Shown: piece after piece, positions 25,052-33,474 of the stretch | Numbering within the stretch: position 1 is the first letter of the stretch | How the letters are laid out: each line of letters begins with the position of its first letter | Source: Peribacillus simplex | Lineage (GTDB): Bacteria > Bacillota > Bacilli > Bacillales > DSM-1321 | Direction: 5' to 3' | Length of the DNA stretch: 64,000 bases | Assembly (NCBI RefSeq): GCF_030123325.1 | Contig: NZ_CP126106.1 | Coordinates: 5,146,001 to 5,210,000 of the forward strand | Made by a program: the position numbers and the translations under genes | The notes under the pieces: model-generated | What the model was told of the DNA's origin: nothing | The model's database searches: none | The model's input: the letters and a program-made list of their open reading frames with translations, nothing else

Positions 25052-25855
25052 TCAAACGACATACCCTAATATCTTTAAACGGTTTTCAACAAAACTCAGC
25101 GCATATTGAAATACATCATCACGCTCTGGTTCATTGAAGATTTCATGATATAGCTTCGGCCATTCCTTATATTGCTTTTCACTGGCCAAGTTATAATTAA
25201 ACCACTCACGAACCGCCTTCTTATTCACGATTCGGTCATCTCCGCCCTGCATGACCAAAAGCGGCACATCCTGAAATTCAGGAATCTCTTCAAAAGCATC
25301 CTTCATGGCCTGTGCCAGCTCGCGATACCATCGAATCGAAACCTTCGTGATATATAATGTATCGTTTCTATCGGATTCACGAATTTCCGCACTTCTCGTC
25401 GCCATTTCAGGTGTCAATCCGGAATCTACCCTGAACTGAGGCATCACGATGTTCAAACCATGAGAGATGGTTGTAAGGAACTTCGGCGGCTTCGTCACGA
25501 GGCCCAAGCAAGGAGAAGAAAGTATCACCCCTGCAATGTCCCATTCCTCTTCCTGAAGAAGGCGGATCGAAATCAAACCACCCATGCTGTGTCCAAGTAA
25601 AAAGACCGGCAACGAATATTCGTAAGCCTCTTCTATCCAGCTTTTCACCTCGTCCAAATACTCATCAAAGGAATCGATATGTCCCCGGTAGGCGCGAGTT
25701 GTCATACCCTGCCCAGGAAGGTCGCCCATGACGACATGGTATCCAGCTGAAAGCCACATTTGTGTTACCCACTTATAACGTCCGTGATGTTCCATTGCCC
25801 CATGAATGATGACAATGACGCCTTTTGCGTCTCCTTCTGTCTCCCATTTCCACAT
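25052..25855 (-). CDS. ytpA: Alpha/beta hydrolase, (lyso)phospholipase YtpA-like
   Basis: Serine hydrolase of 267 aa matching B. subtilis YtpA, a phospholipase linked to formation of the lysophospholipid antibiotic bacilysocin. Oxyanion region IIHGAMEHHGRY, nucleophile serine in LLGHSMGGL, acidic residue in GGDDRIV and histidine in KLYHEIFNE complete the triad. The monoacylglycerol-lipase-like GHIDSFDEYLDEV segment is present. The ATG is preceded by AAAGGGGG. Bacilysocin production in this strain is not shown by the sequence; the protein may simply act on membrane lipids. Confidence 0.85.
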   Translation of the reverse strand: MWKWETEGDAKGVIVIIHGAMEHHGRYKWVTQMWLSAGYHVVMGDLPGQGMTTRAYRGHIDSFDEYLDEVKSWIEEAYEYSLPVFLLGHSMGGLISIRLLQEEEWDIAGVILSSPCLGLVTKPPKFLTTISHGLNIVMPQFRVDSGLTPEMATRSAEIRESDRNDTLYITKVSIRWYRELAQAMKDAFEEIPEFQDVPLLVMQGGDDRIVNKKAVREWFNYNLASEKQYKEWPKLYHEIFNEPERDDVFQYALSFVENRLKILGYVV

Positions 25856-26062
25856 ACGAAATCCCCCTTTCGCTTTTCACTTGTTGTGTACGATCCATGA
25901 TAGTCAAAATAATATATATAAATTATAACCATATTCGCGATTTTCGACAAAAAAGAAATCTAACAAGTTGTACATTGCTATTATAAATAGCCAAGTGTAT
26001 TTGCATACGGTATATTAAAATAATACATAAAAACATTCACTTCGGAAAGGAAATGATTGAAA

Positions 26063-26584
26063 ATGATTATTTATCCGTATAAAGGCAAAGAACCTGAAAT
26101 CGCTGAAAGCGCTTATATTGCTGAAAATGCTGTCGTGACAGGTGATGTCAAAATCGGCGACGAAACATCAATTTGGTTCAATTCCGTCATTCGCGGGGAT
26201 GTATCCCCAACCATTATCGGGAAAAAAGTCAGTATACAGGATAACAGCGTCCTGCACCAAAGCCCAAATAATCCATTGATCATCGAGGATGAAGTAACCA
26301 TTGGCCATCAGGTCATTTTACATAGCTGTAAAATCCGCAAAGGAGCTTTGATCGGCATGGGATCGATCGTACTTGATGAAGCCGAAATCGGCGAAGGGGC
26401 CTTCATCGGTGCCGGCAGTCTCGTTCCCCAAGGCAAAGTCATTCCACCGAACATGCTGGCATTCGGACGTCCAGCTAAAGTCATTCGCGAAATCAATGAA
26501 GAAGACCGCCAGGATATGGAACGCATCGTACGTGAATACGCCGAAAAAGGCCAATACTATAAAACGGCGGAACGAATAAAGTAA
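26063..26584 (+). CDS. ytoA: Gamma-carbonic anhydrase family protein
   Basis: Left-handed beta-helix protein of 173 aa with the hexapeptide-repeat pattern (VTGDVKIGDETSIWFNSVIR, ALIGMGSIVLDEAEIGEGAF). The metal-binding histidines expected for gamma-class carbonic anhydrases are seen in VLHQSP and IGHQVILHSC. Start: ATG 26063 gives the usual MIIYPYKGK beginning; TTG 26057 six bases upstream is closer to the AAAGG RBS and cannot be excluded. The stop codon TAA (26582-26584) touches the first element of the large repeat array downstream, and no hairpin terminator follows. Confidence 0.88.
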   Translation: MIIYPYKGKEPEIAESAYIAENAVVTGDVKIGDETSIWFNSVIRGDVSPTIIGKKVSIQDNSVLHQSPNNPLIIEDEVTIGHQVILHSCKIRKGALIGMGSIVLDEAEIGEGAFIGAGSLVPQGKVIPPNMLAFGRPAKVIREINEEDRQDMERIVREYAEKGQYYKTAERIK

Positions 26585-27976
26585 CTCACGATCAATTGAC
26601 TGAAAGTTACGAGTATTGTACTGAAACTCACGAGTATACGGCTCTAAATCACAAGTAAATGCTACAAACTCACGAGTAAACGCTACAAACACGCGAGTAA
26701 ACGTTCCAAACTCACGAGTAAATGCTACAAACTCACGAGTAAATGCTACAAACTTACGAGTAAATGCTACAATCTCACGAGTAAACCGCTCTAACTCACG
26801 AGTAAATGCTACAATCTCACGAGTAAATGCTACAATCTCACGAGTAAATGCTACAATCTCACGAGTAAACCGCTCTAACTCACGAGTAAATGCTACAATC
26901 TCACGAGTAAACCGCTCTAACTCACGAGTAACTGCTCTAACTCACAAGTAAATGCTACAATCTCACGAGTAAACCGCTCTAATTCACGAGTAAATGCTAC
27001 AATCTCACGAGTAAACCGCTCTAACTCACGAGTATACTGCTCTAACTCACGAGTCAATGCTACAAACACACGGGTAAATGCTACAATCTCACGAGTAAAC
27101 CGCTCTAACACACGAGTATACTGCTCTAACTCACGAGTTAATGCTACAAACTCACGAGTAACTGCTCTAACTCACGAGTAAATGCTACAATCTCACGAGT
27201 AAACCGCTCTAACTCACGAGTAAATGCTACAATCTCACGAGTAACTGCTACAATCTCACGAGTAAACCGCTCTAACTCACGAGTATACTGCTCTAACTCA
27301 CGAGTATACTGCTCTAACTCACGAGTATACTGCTCTAACTCACGAGTATACTGCTCTAACTCACGAGTATACTGCTCTAACTCACGAGTATACTGCTCTA
27401 ACTCACGAGTAAACCGCTCTAACTCACGAGTATACTGCTCTAATTCACGAGTAAATGCTACAATCTCACGAGTAAACCGCTCTAACTCACGAGTAAATGC
27501 TCTTACTCACAAGTAAATGCTACAATCTCACGAGTAAACTGCTCTAATTCACGAGTCAATGCTACAAACTCACGGGTAAATGCTACAATCTCACGAGTAA
27601 ACCGCTCTAACACACGAGTATACTGCTCTAACTCACGAGTTAATGCTACAAACTCACGAGTAACTGCTCTAACTCACGAGTAAATGCTACAATCTCACGA
27701 GTAAACCGCTCTAACTCACGAGTAAATGCTACAATCTCACGAGTAAACCGCTCTAATTCACGAGTAAATGCTCTAACTCACGAGTAAATGCTACAATCTC
27801 ACGAGTAAACCGCTCTAACACACGAGTATACTGCTCTAACTCACGAGTCAATGCTACAAACTCACGAGTAACTGCTCTAACTCACGAGTAAATGCTACAA
27901 ACACGCGAGTAAACGTTCCAAACTCACGAGTCAATGCTACAAACTCACGAGTAGTTGAACCAAACAAACTTGTAAA
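26583..27976 (-). repeat. 21-bp tandem repeat array B, about 1.4 kb
   Basis: Roughly 65 head-to-tail units of 21 bp (a few of 20), same family as arrays at 5652 and 43229 but in opposite orientation. The + strand reads CTCACGAGTA as the constant part. The variable part falls into three types: AATGCTACAAT, AACCGCTCTAA and TACTGCTCTAA. Six consecutive units of the third type lie near 27280-27410. A segment at about 27045-27245 recurs at about 27547-27747 with a constant 502-bp offset. A rare unit (ACACGCGAGTAAACGTTCC) occurs once near each end (26689 and 27901). It lies between the convergent 3' ends of ytoA and metK. No RBS or start-led long ORF supports coding. Confidence 0.97.
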
Positions 27977-28062
27977 CGCCCCTGACTCACGCGTATTGCA
28001 CGTAAGTTGAATTTCTTTGATTTCTTGAATTATTCCCGCTGACGGCAAAATTAATCCATAAA

Positions 28063-28093
28063 AAAGGTGCCCCGCTAATTGCGGGACACCTTT
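28063..28093 (-). terminator. Intrinsic terminator of metK
   Basis: AAAGGTGCCCCGC and GCGGGACACCTTT pair with one mismatch around a 5-base loop. On the minus strand it is followed by TTTTT, 12 bp after the metK stop. Confidence 0.85.
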
Positions 28094-28104
28094 ATTTATA
28101 TGGA

Positions 28105-29295
28105 TTACGCTTGTGCTTTTAATGTTTCTGCTTTGTCCGTGCGTTCCCATGGAAGATCGACATCTGTACGGCCAAAGTGTCCGTAGGCAGCTGTTTGTTT
28201 GTAGATTGGGCGACGAAGGTCAAGCATTTTGATGATACCAGCTGGACGAAGGTCGAAGTTAGCGCGAACTAGGTCAACAAGGACTTCTTCGCTAACTGTA
28301 CCAGTTCCGAACGTATCAATTGAGATGGATACTGGCTCTGCCACACCAATTGCGTATGCCAATTGAACTTCCGCTTTGTCGGCAAGGCCGGCTGCCACGA
28401 TGTTTTTCGCAACGTAACGAGCAGCGTATGCAGCAGAACGGTCAACTTTAGTAGCATCCTTACCAGAGAATGCACCGCCGCCGTGACGAGCGTATCCGCC
28501 GTAAGTATCAACGATAATTTTACGTCCAGTAAGACCAGCATCCCCTTGAGGTCCGCCAATTACGAAACGGCCAGTCGGGTTGATGAAGTATTTAGTATCG
28601 GCATCAATCAATTCAGCTGGAACGACTGCTTTGATCACATGTTCTTTTAGATCGGCTTGAATTTGTTCAAGCGTAATTTCTGCATCATGCTGTGTAGAGA
28701 TAACGATCGTATCTACACGTACAGGAACGTTATTTTCATCATATTCCACAGTTACCTGTGTTTTACCATCAGGGCGTAAGTAAGCAAGAGTTTCATCTTT
28801 ACGAACTTGAGCCAAGCGGAATGAAAGTTTATGCGCCAATGAAATCGGAAGCGGCATAAGCTCTTCTGTTTCATTACAAGCAAATCCGAACATAAGACCT
28901 TGGTCCCCTGCACCGATTGCATCGATTTCTTCCTCTGACATGTTTCCTTCACGAGCTTCCAATGCTTTATCAACACCAGCTGCGATATCGGCAGACTGCT
29001 CATCAATGGAACTTAACACGGCACAAGTTTCAGCATCGAAACCGTATTTCGCACGTGTGTAGCCAATTCCTTTAATTGTATCACGAACGATACGCGGAAT
29101 ATCCACGTAAGCGGACGTTGTAATTTCACCAGCAACAAGTACAAGACCTGTAGTTACGCTAGTTTCACACGCAACACGTGCATTTGCATCCTTAGCTAGG
29201 ATAGCATCTAAAATGGAATCTGAAATCTGGTCACAAATTTTGTCCGGATGGCCCTCTGTAACAGATTCAGAAGTAAATAGACGTTTCTTTGACAT
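28105..29295 (-). CDS. metK: S-adenosylmethionine synthase
   Basis: Methionine adenosyltransferase, 396 aa, making SAM from methionine and ATP. Signature segments are SVTEGHPDKICDQISDS (N-terminal, ATP/metal binding), GAGDQGLMFG near residue 120 and GGGAFSGKDATKVDRS near 260. The second of two adjacent ATGs (29295) is chosen because GGAGG then lies 7 bp upstream. The gene is preceded by a SAM-I riboswitch giving product feedback. It is divergent from pckA, the same arrangement as in B. subtilis. Confidence 0.97.
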   Translation of the reverse strand: MSKKRLFTSESVTEGHPDKICDQISDSILDAILAKDANARVACETSVTTGLVLVAGEITTSAYVDIPRIVRDTIKGIGYTRAKYGFDAETCAVLSSIDEQSADIAAGVDKALEAREGNMSEEEIDAIGAGDQGLMFGFACNETEELMPLPISLAHKLSFRLAQVRKDETLAYLRPDGKTQVTVEYDENNVPVRVDTIVISTQHDAEITLEQIQADLKEHVIKAVVPAELIDADTKYFINPTGRFVIGGPQGDAGLTGRKIIVDTYGGYARHGGGAFSGKDATKVDRSAAYAARYVAKNIVAAGLADKAEVQLAYAIGVAEPVSISIDTFGTGTVSEEVLVDLVRANFDLRPAGIIKMLDLRRPIYKQTAAYGHFGRTDVDLPWERTDKAETLKAQA

Positions 29296-29408
29296 CATAT
29301 TTCCTCCTTGGAAGTTAGTATATTGCAGGCAAAAGCCTGATTTTTACGGAACTCGTTTCCCTCATTAGTTTCAACTATAGACACAGAATTACTTATAAAA
29401 ACACAAAA

Positions 29409-29625
29409 ACCTTCCCTGGCAAATGAGGAAAGGTTTAACATTCTGTCTTCTATCCTTTCACTCTTATCGTTCAAGGGTTTTTTACCTTGCTCAGGTTAGC
29501 ACCATCACCACTATTCCTTGAAGAACTTCGCTTTATTTTCGGCGATCGATCTTGGAGTCAAGTTCAATATGGCAGGTTGCTGGGTTTCAAAGGGCCTGTC
29601 CCTCCACCAACTCGGGATAAGAGAA
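29409..29625 (-). promoter_or_regulatory. SAM-I (S-box) riboswitch of metK
   Basis: Minus strand carries the S-box core: CTTATCCCGAG, GGTGGAGGGACAGGCCC, TGAAACCCAGCAACC and the later GGTGCTAACCTGAGCAAGG segment. The expression platform ends in a terminator (AACCTTTCC, loop, GGAAGGTT, T-run; about 29409-29436). When SAM binds the aptamer, the terminator forms and metK is turned off. Confidence 0.96.
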
Positions 29626-29642
29626 TCCGTACAATTTAAGAT

Positions 29643-29670
29643 ATTATCGTATCTGGCTTGAATTTGTCAA
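29643..29670 (-). promoter_or_regulatory. Sigma-A promoter of metK
   Basis: Minus-strand TTGACA (-35, perfect) and GATAAT (-10) with 16-bp spacing, positioned about 18 bp before the riboswitch aptamer. Confidence 0.75.
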
Positions 29671-29984
29671 TGCTTTTCTAAAAAAGAACATTTCCACACA
29701 GAATAGCATTCATTTGAAAAATCATGTTGATACAACGTCCTAGAAGGGTTTACAATGCAAAATACGAATAGAAATGTTGTAAATTGCCATTAATAATAAA
29801 GTAATGAGCATCCGAAATGGAACGACATCCTTACTTTCCCTTTAGACATATATTGCTTACTTACTTCCTATTAAAATAAAATTTTCTTCATGGAAGTATA
29901 TGCGATAATCCTGAATCGGTTCCTGCCGGATTAAAATGATTAACGCAACCAGCTGAAAATAATCACAAATTAAAAGAAATAGTA

Positions 29985-30012
29985 TAGACTAATTAAATGA
30001 ATGTGTTATACT
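29985..30012 (+). promoter_or_regulatory. Likely promoter of pckA
   Basis: TAGACT and TATACT separated by 16 bp, 42 bp before the pckA start. The rest of the 29671-29984 gap shows no gene or clear operator. Confidence 0.5.
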
Positions 30013-30054
30013 AATTGTAATCTAAAAACTTAAACAAAGGAAGGTACCTCATAT

Positions 30055-31641
30055 ATGAATTCTGTAGACGTTTCTAATGAGTTACACCAATTATTAACAG
30101 GAAACAATGTGCAAACTCAACTTTCAGTTCCTCAATTGGTCGAAAAGGTATTAAGCAGAAAAGAAGGCGTTCTAACATCAACCGGTGCGGTAAAAGCTGA
30201 AACTGGCAAATATACAGGTCGTTCACCTAAAGATAAATATATCGTGGAAGAAGCATCAGTTAAAGATAAAATCGATTGGGGTCCAGTGAACCAGCCAATT
30301 TCCGAAGATGTGTTCAATAAACTATATAATAAAGTAGTTGACTACCTAAAAGCAAAAGAAGAGATTTTTGTTTTTAAAGGTTTCGCTGGTGCAGACGAAA
30401 CATCACGACTTCCTATCCGTGTTGTTAATGAATATGCTTGGCATAACCTTTTCGCCCATACTTTGTTCATCCGTCCAAACGAAGAGGAACTGAGAGGTCA
30501 CGAAGCTGAATTCACAATCCTTTCTGCACCTAACTTCAAAGCAGATCCGGAAGTGGACGGTACCACATCCGAAACTTTCATCATCGTTTCATTTGAACGC
30601 CGTACCATCCTGATCGGCGGAACGGAATATGCAGGAGAAATGAAAAAATCGATTTTCTCGATCATGAACTACTTACTTCCAGAGGCTGGAATCCTTCCAA
30701 TGCATTGCTCTGCTAACGTAGGACGTGAAGGGGACGTCGCTTTATTCTTCGGACTGTCCGGTACAGGCAAAACGACTTTATCTGCAGACACTAGCCGTAA
30801 ACTGATTGGCGATGACGAGCATGGTTGGTCTTCTAACGGTGTATTCAACATCGAAGGCGGCTGCTATGCGAAAACGATCAACCTTTCACGTGAAAAAGAA
30901 CCACAAATTTTCGATGCGATCCGTTTCGGTGCCGTACTGGAAAATGTTGTTGTTGATCCGGATACACGTGAAGCGGACTATGATGACAGTTCATTGACTG
31001 AAAACACTCGTGCTGCTTACCAAATGCAAGCGATCGATAACATCGTGAACCCAAGTATTGCAGGACACCCGAATACAATCATTTTCTTGACAGCTGATGC
31101 TTCAGGCGTTCTGCCTCCAATCAGCAAGCTTTCCAAAGAACAGGCAATGTTCCACTTCCTAAGCGGATACACTAGTAAATTGGCTGGTACTGAAAGAGGC
31201 GTAACTTCACCGGAAGCTACATTCTCGACTTGCTTCGGTTCACCATTCTTACCGCTTCCAGCTACACGCTATGCCGAGATGCTTGGTGATAAAATTGACG
31301 AGCACAATGCAAAGGTATACCTTGTCAACACTGGATGGACTGGCGGAGCATACGGAACTGGAAGCCGTATGAAACTTGCTTACACCCGTGCAATGGTACA
31401 AGCGGCACTTGAAGGTGAATTAGCGAACATCGAAACGATCAAAGATGATATCTTCGGTTTGGATATCCCGCTTCATGTTCCTGGTGTTCCTGATGAAGTG
31501 CTTCAACCAATCAAGACTTGGGCAGATCCTGCAGCTTATAAAGCAGCAGCAACAGACCTTGCCGCTCAATTCCGTGCAAACTTCAAGAAATTCAAAAGCG
31601 TTCCAAGTGAAATTGAAGAACTTGGCGGACCGACAGCTTAA
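30055..31641 (+). CDS. pckA: Phosphoenolpyruvate carboxykinase (ATP)
   Basis: ATP-dependent PEP carboxykinase, 528 aa, converting oxaloacetate to PEP at the start of gluconeogenesis. The kinase-type P-loop GLSGTGKTTLS lies near residues 233-243, preceded by HCSANVGREGDVALFF. The metal-binding region is IGDDEHGW, and the substrate arginine segment is GRSPKDKY near residue 55. RBS AAAGGAAGG lies 8 bp before the ATG. Expected to be repressed on glucose; no operator could be assigned from sequence alone. Confidence 0.98.
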   Translation: MNSVDVSNELHQLLTGNNVQTQLSVPQLVEKVLSRKEGVLTSTGAVKAETGKYTGRSPKDKYIVEEASVKDKIDWGPVNQPISEDVFNKLYNKVVDYLKAKEEIFVFKGFAGADETSRLPIRVVNEYAWHNLFAHTLFIRPNEEELRGHEAEFTILSAPNFKADPEVDGTTSETFIIVSFERRTILIGGTEYAGEMKKSIFSIMNYLLPEAGILPMHCSANVGREGDVALFFGLSGTGKTTLSADTSRKLIGDDEHGWSSNGVFNIEGGCYAKTINLSREKEPQIFDAIRFGAVLENVVVDPDTREADYDDSSLTENTRAAYQMQAIDNIVNPSIAGHPNTIIFLTADASGVLPPISKLSKEQAMFHFLSGYTSKLAGTERGVTSPEATFSTCFGSPFLPLPATRYAEMLGDKIDEHNAKVYLVNTGWTGGAYGTGSRMKLAYTRAMVQAALEGELANIETIKDDIFGLDIPLHVPGVPDEVLQPIKTWADPAAYKAAATDLAAQFRANFKKFKSVPSEIEELGGPTA

Positions 31642-31654
31642 TAAATTGTACACA

Positions 31655-31682
31655 AAAGGACCAAGCTCTTGCTTGGTCCTTT
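31655..31682 (+). terminator. Intrinsic terminator of pckA
   Basis: Perfect 12-bp stem AAAGGACCAAGC-TCTT-GCTTGGTCCTTT, 13 bp past the pckA stop. Confidence 0.9.
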
Positions 31683-31782
31683 CAGTTTGTCGACAAGAAA
31701 AGACTCTTCCCGACCCATGATTTTAAAACGAGACTACGTTATCCTTCATGGTTTACTTTATTAAGCCAGGTATGACGAAAAA

Positions 31783-31921
31783 CTGCGTATGCAGTCGATT
31801 ACTGCCGTATATGGCACAAAGACGGCGTATACAGTCTATTACTGTCGTATATGGCGAAAAACGGCGCCTGCAGGCGATTACTGCAATATATGGCGAAAGA
31901 CGGCGCCTGCAGGCGAATAAC
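31783..31921. repeat. 39-bp tandem repeat, about 3.5 units
   Basis: Three full units of 39-40 bp and a partial fourth, of the form CGGCGCCTGCAGGCG + ATTACTGCAATATATGGCG. Units 3 and 4 contain the perfect palindrome CGCCTGCAGGCG; units 1 and 2 have GCGTATGCAGTC/GCGTATACAGTC in its place. The period equals 13 codons and keeps a frame open (31748-31999), but that ORF has no RBS and no family. It lies between the convergent 3' ends of pckA and the UDP-ManNAc dehydrogenase. Confidence 0.9.
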
Positions 31922-32026
31922 TGGCTTGCCTCCCCCGTCAGATGCCCGCGGAGAGAGGCTTCCCAGGACAGTCTCGGCGGAAAGGAAGCTGAATTCTGAA
32001 ACCAACTGGAACGTTTCTACAGTCTG

Positions 32027-32054
32027 AAAGGACCAAGCTCTTACATAGTCCTTT
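32027..32054 (+). terminator. Decayed second copy of the pckA terminator
   Basis: AAAGGACCAAGCTCTT is identical to the pckA terminator's left half, but the right half reads ACATAGTCCTTT, so only the AAAGGAC/GTCCTTT part of the stem remains. The two copies bracket the 39-bp repeat segment. Confidence 0.7.
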
Positions 32055-32069
32055 TCTTCATTGGAAAAA

Positions 32070-32093
32070 GGGCACTGTCATAGTCAGCGCCCC
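32070..32093 (-). terminator. Intrinsic terminator of the glycopolymer operon
   Basis: Minus strand GGGGCGCTG-ACTATGA-CAGTGCCC followed by TTTTT, 39 bp past the dehydrogenase stop. Confidence 0.75.
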
Positions 32094-32131
32094 CTTTATC
32101 CTTATTCCGTCATCGATGTTTGTCCAAGTTT

Positions 32132-33433
32132 TTAGATGATCGCTTTATTCCTGGCTTTTTTCATGGACATCGTTTTATATTGATATATATTGCCCAGGTT
32201 GGCCACCGGGACATCTGTTTTAGTTGCATCAATGCAATTGCGTGTATCCAAAATCAATTTATTGCTCATGAGATTCGATAGCTTATCATAATCCATCTGT
32301 TTAAATTCATCATGGTCAGTCAGGACAAGTATCAAGTCGGCATCATTTACAGCGTCTTCGACTGATACGACTGGCATCTTTCCAGATTGGACATGCGGAT
32401 CATGCAAGGCTACATCCATGTTTTCCATCCCCATCAAGATATTGACGACATCAATGGCGGGACTTTCACGAATATCATCTACATTTCCCTTGTATGCAAG
32501 ACCGAAAACGGCTACTTTTGGCTTCCGGATGCCCTCTAGCATCATCCTTACGGAATTAACGATGTAATAAGGCATCGATACGTTGGTATCACGGGCCAAT
32601 TTAATGATTCTCGCATACTCTGGTGCCTTTGCAACGACGAAATACGGGTCGACCGCTAAACAATGGCCGCCAACTCCTGGCCCTGGTTGATGTATATTGA
32701 CACGAGGGTGCTTGTTTGCCATCGATATGACATCCAAAACATTGATGTCCAGCTCGAAACAGATTTTCGTCAGCTCATTCGCAAGGGCAATATTGACATC
32801 CCTGAAGGTGTTTTCCATCAGTTTGGACATTTCAGCCGTTTTCGCATCCGTCTGAATGATCTCCCCTTGAACGAAGGTTTTATAAACAAGACTTCCTTTA
32901 TATGAGCATGTTTCCGTGATGCCCCCGACGATACGGTTATTATGAACCAACTCTTCAAGAATCCTTCCAGGTAAAACACGTTCCGGACAATGAACGAGGA
33001 AAATGTCTTTTCCGATGGTAAGGCCCGTCCTTTCGATCATCGGTCTAATATGATCATCCATACTTCTCGGCGCTATCGTCGATTCGATAATGATGACATT
33101 CCCTTTTTTGATAAAAGGAAGAATGTTGGACGTTGCATCCATGACATGAGTTAAATCACAAGATTGATGTATGTCCTTTTTATTTGGTGTAGGCACCGCG
33201 ATAATGAAAACATCCGCATGTTCCGGGCTTAACTCAGCTCGGAACTTATTGGAAATAAGCACTTCTTGCAATACCTCTTCCAAACCTGGTTCTTCGATAT
33301 GGAGCCTGCCGCTATTCAAATTGGAAATAATCTCAGGATGGATATCCACGCCGACAACATCGACACCGTGTTTCGCAAACATTAAAGAAGTTGGAAGTCC
33401 TATATAACCAAGTCCGATCGTACAAAGTTTCAT
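32132..33433 (-). CDS. wecC: UDP-N-acetyl-D-mannosamine dehydrogenase, WecC-like
   Basis: UDP-glucose/GDP-mannose dehydrogenase family, 433 aa. The N-terminal NAD-binding Rossmann motif is IGLGYIGLPTSLMFAKHG. The catalytic cysteine (about residue 258) sits in GPGVGGHCLAVDPYF. The C-terminal UDP-binding domain starts near VAVFGLAYKGNVDDIRESPA. Sequence style (STIAPRSMDDHIRP, HCPERVLPGR) points to the UDP-ManNAc group, which yields UDP-ManNAc uronate by two NAD-dependent oxidations. The divergent mnaA supplies UDP-ManNAc. ATG 33433 is chosen over GTG 33442, which lies in the RBS. Third gene of the minus-strand operon. Confidence 0.88.
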   Translation of the reverse strand: MKLCTIGLGYIGLPTSLMFAKHGVDVVGVDIHPEIISNLNSGRLHIEEPGLEEVLQEVLISNKFRAELSPEHADVFIIAVPTPNKKDIHQSCDLTHVMDATSNILPFIKKGNVIIIESTIAPRSMDDHIRPMIERTGLTIGKDIFLVHCPERVLPGRILEELVHNNRIVGGITETCSYKGSLVYKTFVQGEIIQTDAKTAEMSKLMENTFRDVNIALANELTKICFELDINVLDVISMANKHPRVNIHQPGPGVGGHCLAVDPYFVVAKAPEYARIIKLARDTNVSMPYYIVNSVRMMLEGIRKPKVAVFGLAYKGNVDDIRESPAIDVVNILMGMENMDVALHDPHVQSGKMPVVSVEDAVNDADLILVLTDHDEFKQMDYDKLSNLMSNKLILDTRNCIDATKTDVPVANLGNIYQYKTMSMKKARNKAII

Positions 33434-33474
33434 ATAAACCACTCCTATCTATTTTTCTGCTACACTCAAATTCG

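Noticed and set aside
26917..27111. Coding ORFs with peptide repeats such as FTREIVAFTREL over the repeat arrays (also 5629-6027, 27854-28150, 43229-43653)
   Set aside because: The 21-bp period keeps frames open by chance in several frames and both strands; there are no RBSs, no conserved domain, and the frames run into neighbouring genes.
26583..27976. CRISPR array
   Set aside because: Units are contiguous 21-bp tandem repeats with only a few recurring tail types; there are no unique spacers of constant length and no cas genes nearby.
31748..31999. 83-aa ORF over the 39-bp repeats
   Set aside because: The period of 13 codons keeps the frame open; no RBS and no recognised family. Treated as a repeat.
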